In this document: piece after piece, positions 56,013 through 64,000 of the stretch | Position numbering within the stretch: position 1 is the stretch's first letter | Layout of the letters: each line of letters begins with the position of its first letter | Source of the DNA: Panax quinquefolius | Lineage: Eukaryota; Streptophyta; Magnoliopsida; Apiales; Araliaceae | Assembly: GCA_020205615.1 (NCBI GenBank) | Contig: CM035152.1 | Coordinates: 151,084,166-151,148,165, forward strand | Reading direction: 5' to 3' | DNA: 64,000 bases | Notes under the pieces: generated by a model | Told to the model about the DNA's origin: nothing | Databases searched by the model: none | What the model saw: only the letters and a program-made list of their open reading frames with translations | Made by a program: the position numbers and the translations under genes

Positions 56013-56549
56013 TGTTGGGCCATGATACTTTATGCATATTGGGCCAAATATTTGGACCAAGTCCTTTGAGTTATTTCTATTGGACCCTAAAGGTGTTGGG
56101 CCTGGTCATTGGGCCGGAATCAATGGATAAATAATGTTTCCATTTGGGCTTTGACCGGTAATGATAATCAAGATAATGGTTGACTGTTTTCTGCATTGCA
56201 TTAATGAGGATTAGACAGATTCGGCCGACGGTGGACAAAGGTGATGGGATCAGCTGGTACGCTACCTGCTGAGGGATGGTGTCAGGGGGTCGGTTGCACA
56301 CAAAATTGGAGTTGGAGTATATAAGGACCGGATACAGCACAATTAGAGGTAACTGATATTTTATCTAATCAAAACACTATAATTCTTATCCTCTGTGATA
56401 ATCCTTGTATCGGCCTGGACTGACTCTCACGTCGGAGCTATCCCCCGATGGTCCAAACCGTCAAGCTTCTGGTGTTGACCTGTTGAACTGTGCAGGATTG
56501 GACGCGCTCTTACGTGATTGAGGCGCGTGGAAAGATCTTGGCGTTAACA
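56013..56549 (+). repeat. Element G 5' LTR (537 bp)
   Basis: A TATA box (TATATAAG) is at 56318. The terminal part, with GTCGGAGCTATCCCCCGATGG and the end CTTGGCGTTAACA, matches element D LTRs in reverse. Confidence 0.9.
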
Positions 56550-56667
56550 TTGGCGCTAGAAGAAGGGCGTGATTTTCTAGTGTTCTTGAATTTCAATCAC
56601 AAAAATCAACTGTTTTACGTCGAAAGTTACGGTGAAGAGTAAGATAGCCACTGCTGAAGGACAACCG

Positions 56668-57324
56668 ATGGCTAAGAGTTCATCTTTGCAACGTATCTTT
56701 GTCAAGGATCGGTTGGGTCCTTCAAAAATTGCTTATGATAGTACTGCTTCTAAAGATATTTCAAGTGGTTCTCATGCAAGAACCCATGGCGATGTTAGGA
56801 AGAGATTAGTTTTTGTAGCTGATAAAGAACCTGAACATGGTCGGAATCGAGTAGAAGGCATACTGCCTAGAACCCGACATCGAAGTGGTCAGATTGATAG
56901 AGCTTCCAAGTTGGCTCAGATGGCAGAAGAAGCTGACAAAGCCTTAGAGGTTCTTCTGAAGCAGAGGAAAGAAATTGCCGAGCAGATGCTTCGTATGGCG
57001 GAACTGAAGGATGAGGCGTCAAGTTATGCTCAATTCGAAGGGCATAACAAATCTTCACAAAGGCAACCAAGAGGACGAAAGGAACCTATACACTCTGGTC
57101 AAATATCTCGAGGCTAACCTCTGGATCGAAGAAGGTCAAGAAGCCATACTCCTGAGGGATCGAAGAAGATACCCCACCCTATTGGTTCTCGGGATCATGA
57201 TAGAAGCTGGCGAAGGAGCAGGTCCAGGGAATACACATCGGAAAATACAAAGAAGGTATTCCGCCTTGAGTATTCTCACCACAGTGATAAAGCCACATAC
57301 CGAAGCAGATCTAGAAGTCATACT
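56668..57324 (+). pseudogene. Element G gag N-terminal part, cut by element H
   Basis: ATG 56668 opens MAKSSSLQRIFVKDRLGPSK and continues through HRSGQIDRASKLAQMAEEAD and the coiled-coil-like ALEVLLKQRKEIAEQMLRMA to a stop at 57115. Further Arg- and Ser-rich coding continues in another frame until 57324, where a family I LTR starts. Unlike element D, this start has no early stop codon. Confidence 0.85.
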
Positions 57325-59878
57325 TGTGACGCCCCCAAAATTAGGTATACATCACCCATCTTGGGTCGCCACTTACATGGTGCGTAATTTAAATACAACT
57401 TACTAACATAAGCGCCGTGTATACAATACGACATAAATCGTGAGTTTAAATACAAATATCGCTCTACTAGATATTATACAAACTCAAAAGGAGTTCTCAT
57501 TACAATTATTATCACACTATTTTCACGTAATAGTGAGGACTACTAATACTATCTTCGGACCATCACTCGCTTCCCAGACTCGTCCCAAATATATTCTCAT
57601 TTCACGAAGAAACGGTGAAAAAGAAAGGGTGAGCTCAACTAGCCCAAGAAGAAATATTATGACTAAGATAATGCGAATAAATTATCAATAGTCTTCAACA
57701 ATGTTAAACCGATAAAATACAATAGACAACCAGTTTAATCTGCAATGAATATCTGATCCATTAAAAGAGTCAAGTAGAAAATAAAGTCTACTATCTTTTA
57801 GGTTTTAAAAGGTTTTTCATCATTTGTTATATAGCCGAGACTCGGCTTTAATAAATATTCCACATCATCGAATCACCCCTCGCACTACGGCCAGGATATT
57901 CTTTAGTATCGCGACCACCACAATTATTCATGCACTACGGGCCAAGAATATTTGTGTATTCATTAATGGTCATGATCATGCCAACAATCGTCCCATCAAT
58001 GCACTACGACTACTATTTGAGGATTTTACCACATCATTTGTAACATTACGGTCGTGATTACGCCGAATAGTCTCGGTCATAATCATACCAAGTCCATCTA
58101 TGCACTACAGGGCCACGGATGACTTTAAAAAATATAAACATGAGGATGATGACAATGATATAAGAATTCAATAAAACAAGTTCAAGAATTATTTTATCCG
58201 AGGAATTATTAACGTCCAAATTATCAACATGATCTTTGTTTTGTAGAGTAAAATTCAAGAATGATCGGAAGAATATTTTCATGAAAGATATCTTTGGATG
58301 AAACGCAAATATCGAGGATATTCCACTAATTTCATGGAGTATAGAAGTCAAAGTTTTAACCAACTGGGTATAATAAAGAATAGAATAACAAAAGAAATCA
58401 CCATGCATGCGATAGACCGCATGCAGCAAGTTATTCCAATAGAATAATAAATAACGGAACCCAGTCCCACGTAAAAGCGCATGCATGTGATGTTCCAACA
58501 GAATAATAATAAAGATTTTAACCAGTCCGGTGTAAAAACACACGATAGGATGTTCCAATGTAATAATAATAAAGACGGAACGAGTTCGGTGTAAAAACAC
58601 ACGATGTGATGTTCCAACGGAATAATAATAAAGATTTTAACCAGTCCTGTAAAACACACGACGAGATGTTCCAACTAATAATAATAAAGACGGAACCGAA
58701 TCCGTGAAAACACAAAGACAGGATATTCCAATAGAATAATAGAAGAATGTCACCAAGTATAGGGTAAACCACGATACAGTTTATTCCAAAGAAATAATAA
58801 GCAATGGAATAACAACACGAGTTCTCTTCATGAATAAGAAAGAATAACACCCTTACATTTGGTAGGAGATTGAATCTTTGCAGCGATGTAGTAACAAAAT
58901 ACTCTTCTTCTTTCTCTCTTATTCTCTCTACTTCTCTCTCTATAGCTTGAATGAATTAGTGAAAATAATGAAGCCCTAGACCTCTATTTATAGAAGATTT
59001 CTAAACTTAGCTTTGCTTGTGTGAAAAGGCAAGTGGCTTGGACGACCTCGGTTTGGCGCTTTGTAATGTGAAACGACAAGTGGTTCGACGTCTGGTAAAG
59101 GTAATTACTATTAACGAAGGTAAATACTATTGACGAAAGTAAATACTATTCACAAGGGTAATTACTTATTGACGAAGGTAATTACTATTGACGAAGGTAA
59201 ATACTATTCACAAGGGTAATTACTATTGACGAAGGTAATTACTATCGACGAAGAGACTCTTAGATGATGACATATGAGCCCCCCATAAAATAATCAAACT
59301 TACCACAAATCATTTTTTTTCATCAACACATATTTAATCTTTCAACGATTATTAATCATTTATAACTTGTCGTCTCAATTATTGATTTAATACTATAACA
59401 TATTATACGAGATGATCTTGTGACAATAATTGAATCAATAATATAAGAGATATGATCAAAGAATTCTTTGTGATAATAATTGAGCATAACGAGTGACTTC
59501 TCACGTAAGCATCGATAATCAATACTGCAGTGTACTACGCAACCACATTCTGGCATTATTCATCGTACTTTTACCACCGTAGTTCAATGTTTTAACGGTA
59601 ACACCTCCGGTTATTTTTATAAAATATTTTTGTCGTTTTCTCAATCCGACAATATATTACATTATTAGGGTCCACCAATGATTGAGTCATTGCATCGAAT
59701 ATTCCCTAACAAAAGAATATTCCCAGACCAAACGAATATTTTATAACAACTTGCATACTTTGCAAAATTTATAAATATTACCCACAACTATAACATTATA
59801 TCAATTTTATTCCATAATATTCAAAAATAATATTTATAGAAAAATTTATCTTTATTTATAAAAATTTGGGGTCTTACA
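57325..59878 (-). repeat. Element H 3' LTR, family I, 2554 bp
   Basis: It has intact ends. The TATA box is on the minus strand at 58985-58992. The internal array (58380-58810) has more regular units than the other copies, alternating two forms. Upstream of the promoter it carries an array of GGTAATTACTATTGACGAAG-type units (59095-59260) that family I LTRs elsewhere in the window lack. Confidence 0.93.
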
Positions 59879-60618
59879 ACCTCCCTTCTTATGAAATTTC
59901 GCCCTCGAAATTAGAATGCGATACACAGGTATGTTGAAGAGGTAAGGATACCTTGATTTCATTTCGATTCTAACTCCCAAGTCATTTCCTCAACATCGTG
60001 GTTCCTCCACAAAACTTTGACTTGAGGTATAACCTTGGAGCGTAGAATATGTTCCTTCTTATCCAAAATTTGAACAGGAACCTCTTCATACGTCAAATCT
60101 TCCGCTATTTCGTCCGGTTCTAACTCAATAATATAGTTCGTGTCTTTCACATATTTACGTAACATAGATATGTGAAAAACGCGTTATGAACACGAGACAT
60201 ATTTGGCGGTAAAAGCGAGTCTATAGGCCACGCCTCCTACTCGATCGAGGATTAAAATGGACCGATGAATCGAGGGTTAAGTTTTCCTCTCTTTCCAAAT
60301 CTTGTAACTCCTTTCCATGGAGCAACTCTTAACAACACATGATCTCCTATATCAATTCCACGTCCTTTCGATGAAGATCTGCATAACTCTTTTGTCGATT
60401 TTGTGAGGTTTTTATCGTTGTGGATCGTTTGAATCTTTTAGTAGTCATACGTACTCAACTCCGATCCCAACAACGTTGCTTCACCCACCTCATCCCAAAG
60501 ATAATCTTTGAGAACGACACTTTCTTCCATACAACGCTTGAATGGACCATGCCAATATTGCTTGATAATGATAACCGCAGTAGAAAAACTCCACCAATGG
60601 TAAGAACTTGTCCCAACT
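59879..60618 (-). pseudogene. Element H integrase C-terminus and chromodomain-like tail
   Basis: The polypurine tract AAGAAGGGAGG (minus strand) touches the LTR at 59879. The frame 60165-59959 encodes MLRKYVKDTNYIIELEPDEI to LWRNHDVEEMTWELESK without a stop, cleaner than the same region of element B. The integrase C-terminal block runs on to about 60610, where element I begins. Confidence 0.85.
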
Positions 60619-63273
60619 TGTAAGACCCCGAATTTTTTTTTAAATAAAAAGGAATTTCCTTTATTTATTATTTTGAAATAGTAAGGGTTGATTTGATTAA
60701 TGTGGATAGTTAAGGGTTAAATACGCTAATATTTCAAAATAAGCAAGTGGTTATAAAATATTCATTGTTGTGGGGAATATTCGTTTGGTCGTGGAATATT
60801 AAATCTTTGTCGGGGAATATTCGATGCGACAAATATGACCCATGTGTGGGCCCCATAACGGAAAGTGATTGGATGAGGAAAGCGACAAATATAAGTTGGT
60901 TAAAAATAACGGCGTAGTTATTACCAAGTTAAGATCGTTGGAATACCCGTGGTTAAAATACGAAGATGTACGCGTGGTTGCGCACAAAGAGCACACCAGT
61001 ATTGCATGCAAGATTGTTGAATTATTGATCCTTACGTAAGATGGCACTACTCAATAATTTTCACGATGAGTCTTTGTTCAATATTTTATTTTATTGATTC
61101 AATAATTCTTTGCGTTGATATTTTATATTATTGTTGTTCAATAATTGTCAACACAAGATTTCCCATTATCGGATCAATAATTCATATTATTTGAATAATA
61201 TTATTAGATAACATTATTGGCAATGTCTAGAAAGTTCTGCTCTAAGGAGAGGTTTGGTCACCTAATTGCGGCGCCAAGTATGGAGAGATCCTTATTAAAA
61301 GCCCCTTTTTCCGGGAACGGCTGTTTATCATAATTGTGATTACGTAATATTATTTGTGAATAATTAATTATTGATTCATATGATAAGGAAATATTTATTT
61401 TATGTGGATATAAATGATGGATTTATTTATGTGTTTATAAATGAAGAAATTATTGTTGAGGTGTTTTATCGGTATTTTATCGGATTGGAGGTATTAAAAA
61501 TCAAATCGGGGTTTTGAGATATATTATGGGGTTATAATTTTTAATCCGACCGTTGGATTGTAGTAATTTTTGGGTATGTTATACATACATAAGTTGAGTA
61601 TATGTCAACAAATTTTGAACCGTTAAAAATGCACGAATGATTTGTTGTGAATTTTAAGAGGTGTCGGATTCTAAAATTAGGTTTATAATTGATTTTGGTG
61701 GAAAATTCTAGAATTGAGTGGGCCCCACTTGTGGTTGGTGAAGAAATGTGCTGAATTTTATTTCAAATGTGGTGGGTGGCAATAGTAGCGAGTAAAAAGC
61801 CATCAGTGGCAAGTTCAAAATCTGCTTGATGTCTTAACATTTTCCTATAAATAGAGGGGCTAAGTTAGAATTGAAAATCACACCGTAAACAAAGTTTTCT
61901 CTCTTTCTCTCTCTATATTATTGAGCGTATTTTGTGAGTATTTAGATACTTTGAGAGTTCTTTGTTGCTCAAAGATAAGTTTCATTCAAAGATCACTTGA
62001 GCCTTTCCTTCCAAGCATTGATTCTTTGAGGTAAGGGATATTATTTTTTCAGTAATGATATTATTTCTTTAATATCATTATCTTTGAAATGTTGATCTGA
62101 AATTTTTATCAAATTTGGAACTTTTTCATGCTCGGGGTTACTATTCATGAGTTACTATTCACGAGTTACTATTCATGAGTTACTATTCACGAAGTTCTTA
62201 TTCACGAGTACTATTCATTAAGTAAGCGTAAAAATGTTTTTTTGTGGAATTTCTATCTTTTGGTGTGAATTACTATTCACGATATCTGGCCTTATTCACG
62301 ATATCAAGACTATTCACGTGATATCTGGACTATTCATCGAAAAATAAAATTTCTTCTTTTCGTCCAAAACATCTATTCGGATACTAGCTTTGATTGTATC
62401 CATGTTTTGATCATTCTTGAATTTTACACCACTATGATTATTTTTGAGGTATTTTTGGACGTGGATAAAACCAAGTACGAATCCTTAATCCTTAATCCTT
62501 GTCATTTTGTTTCAATTGGATTAGTTCTTTAAAAATATTTTTCATCATCCTCGGTCTTAAATGATGATATTATTGAATATCTTTGGCACATAGTGCAAAG
62601 ATGAATGATATCGATGAATATCTTTGGCCTTTAGTGCAAAGATGAGCAGTGTTGAGATGAATATGATGGATTGATGAATATCTTTGGCACAGTGCAAAGA
62701 TGAATATTTGATTTGAGATGAATATTGATTGATGTTCTGAGGATAAAATATTGATGATGGATTGTTAAATTCATAGATTATAGTAGATTTCATTCTCTAC
62801 GTAACTCTTACATGAATTATTATTATTTCATTGCGAATATTGATCCGAAACTTGTTGTCTATTGTATTCTATCGATTTTTCCTGTTGGAGACTAACGATA
62901 ATTTGTTGTATATTATCTTAGTCATAATATTCTTTCTTGGGCTAGTTGAGCTCACCCTTTTCCTTGTTGTTCTATTTTTCTTCTCGGAGGCGAGAATGTA
63001 GCGAATACTTAGTCGGGGTATGGAATGAAGGTTCTAGAGAGTTGTTTAGTAGTCCTCACCATTTTGTAAAATAATGTATCAATAAATGTGATGAGGATTT
63101 ATTTGAATATAGATATTGTCTAGAAGATAATATTTGTATTTAAACTCACAAGATATATATTGTAAATATTTCACACGATATTTGTATTATTGAAGTTGTA
63201 GTTTGCTTCTTGTACCATGTATTTGGCGACTTCGTGAATGGGTGTTGTGTATACCTATTTTGGGGGCGTCACA
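60619..63273 (+). repeat. Element I 5' LTR (2655 bp)
   Basis: It runs TGTAAGACCCCG to GGGGGCGTCACA. The TATA box is at 61846. Short TTACTATTCA-type repeats lie at 62140-62340 and three ATCTTTGGC-AGTGCAAAGATGA units at 62575-62705. Confidence 0.93.
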
Positions 63274-63276
63274 GGT

Positions 63277-63287
63277 TGGTATCGAGC
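63277..63287 (+). promoter_or_regulatory. Element I primer binding site
   Basis: TGGTATCGAGC is the initiator-Met type with one base missing relative to element E. Confidence 0.8.
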
Positions 63288-63456
63288 TTAGGGATATGAT
63301 CTCTGGCGAAGATCGGGGAATAGAACTAGGAGGGAGGCGAGTAAATCCTTATTAGGTGTCCTACCTAAGCTTATTTGTTGGTTGGTCATATTATAGGGGT
63401 ATTATGTGATTTGTTAATTTATTTAATTAACCCTTGTTTTATGATAGTTTTTTAGA

Positions 63457-64000
63457 ATGGGCTGCGAGAACGTTAACAATGGAGTGAATGAGATCGTGGA
63501 GACACCTCTAATCGCCAACCGAGGATAATGTGATGTCGGTGAAGAAGGAATTAGAGATATCCATGTGGTGAGTGAAGAATTGATAGTTACTTTTTAGATA
63601 ATCGCAGAGGTAACAAATGAGAGTGAGGAAGAAGAGGAAGAAGAGAATACCAAGAGAGTTTATTAGAGGTATTTTATGATCGAAATATAGAAATGCAAAA
63701 TCGTATTCATGAGTTAGAAGAAGCGGCTAAAGAATTGCAGGCGATCGTGGAGCAAAAGGATGCAACGATTCAAGCTTGTGTTACCCGATACGTGATCTTT
63801 GGAATGTAAGCACTCTTTGGCGAGTATAAGATGATAAAGTCGAATCGAAATTTGAAAGAAGAAATAAGCGAGCGAGTGAGAATGAGTGATGCGTGGGTAA
63901 AAAGTTTGCACGACGACGTTGATATTATGGAAAGAGATGTCCAATCTAAAAAGAGAAGATTTAACGATGACGGGAAGACGTCGGCAGCAGCATCAGCACC
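63457..64000 (+). pseudogene. Element I gag with coiled-coil segment in place of the capsid domain
   Basis: ATG 63457 (MGCENVNNGVNEIVETP) aligns with element E gag but stops at 63526. After an acidic run (NESEEEEEEEN, about 63619-63650), one frame from 63678 reads DRNIEMQNRIHELEEAAKEL and QAIVEQKDATIQ, with heptad-like spacing. A TAA lies at 63807, and the same frame continues to KKRRFNDDGKTSAAASA at the window end. That last motif matches the basic linker before the zinc knuckles in family I gag. The capsid block seen in element E (FKELGPPEFWG to ANYWWES) is missing. Whether the 3' part keeps knuckles cannot be seen. Confidence 0.7.

Larger units (their letters stand above)
56013..57324 (+). 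mobile_element. Element G: 5' end of a Tat-type element related to D
   Basis: It has an LTR at 56013-56549 (TGTTGGGCC to GTTAACA), a primer site TTGGCGCTAGAAGAAGGG at 56550, and a gag start. Sequence agrees with element D in LTR ends, primer site and gag, so both belong to one family or close sister families. Element H interrupts it at 57325; the remainder lies outside the window. Confidence 0.9.
57325..60618 (-). mobile_element. Element H: 3' part of a family I chromovirus inserted in element G
   Basis: On the minus strand: integrase C-terminal region, chromodomain-like tail, polypurine tract, then a 2554-bp 3' LTR ending at 57325. At 60618 it is cut by element I. The five bases before the LTR end are ATACT; the matching right copy would lie beyond the window, so the insertion duplication is untested. 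Confidence 0.9.
60619..64000 (+). mobile_element. Element I: family II chromovirus, 5' end, running off the window
   Basis: The 5' LTR (60619-63273, 2655 bp) is similar to element E's, except for a diverged block around 61390-61760. A primer site and an unusual gag follow. The element cuts element H integrase at 60618. Its 3' end lies beyond the window, so the target duplication (left side CAACT) is untested. Confidence 0.9.

Noticed and set aside
55733..56023. 96-codon minus-strand frame as a host gene exon
   Set aside because: The composition looks protein-like, but I recognise no family. It starts inside the LTR of element G, so its N-terminus cannot be original. Left as unassigned.
58058..58850. 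Overlapping minus-strand open frames in the element H LTR (similar ones at 11203-11494, 16826-17255 and 19389-19727)
   Set aside because: They lie wholly in the LTR tandem array and repeat its unit. The frames arise because unit lengths allow open reading, and no protein domain is visible.

Overview
The window comes from a plant nuclear genome, most likely a eudicot. It is almost wholly repetitive. Nine LTR retrotransposons or pieces of them (called A to I here) make up roughly 80% of it. No intact cellular gene is visible. The plant assignment rests on chromodomain-bearing Ty3/gypsy elements with long LTRs, a Tat-type Ty3/gypsy element with an antisense ORF and a second RNase H, a Ty1/copia element, a Stowaway-type MITE end, CACTA-type subterminal repeats, and exon fragments resembling TOPLESS, a plant kinesin and a group I bZIP factor.

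Layout. 1-2265: element A, a heavily deleted minus-strand chromovirus of family I. 2266-4169: a 975-bp direct duplication of non-retroelement DNA with an exon-like CT-rich leader. 4170-5131: an inverted piece of family I LTR. 5132-12550: element B, family I on the plus strand, with gag-pol, chromodomain and a 2.7-kb 3' LTR. 12551-15626: unassigned AT-rich DNA with a MITE end and a short palindrome. 15627-20566: element C, two truncated family I LTRs around a 340-bp protease scrap, with target duplication TTTTG. 20567-21269: flanking DNA.

21270-50627: element D, a Tat-type Ty3/gypsy element on the minus strand with target duplication CTATC. Its gag was split twice: by element E (31591-40497, family II chromovirus, plus strand, duplication ATCAC) and by element F (40631-49844, Ty1/copia, minus strand, duplication CCTTT). 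Without these insertions D is about 11.2 kb. Its order is 5' LTR, gag, protease, RT, RNase H, archaeal-type RNase H, integrase, a 162-bp tandem array, an antisense ORF with a coiled-coil end, then the 3' LTR.

50628-56012: the other flank of D. It carries three same-strand exon-and-intron fragments of unrelated plant genes, then a CACTA-like terminus. This looks like transposon gene capture. 56013-57324: element G, the 5' end of a relative of D. It is cut by element H (57325-60618, family I, minus strand), which is cut in turn by element I (60619 to the window end, family II, plus strand). Element I has an unusual coiled-coil insert where the gag capsid should be.

All retroelement reading frames carry stops and frameshifts. 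None appears able to move by itself, although TATA boxes, primer binding sites and polypurine tracts remain readable. Domain calls come from motif recognition by eye, not from database searches.
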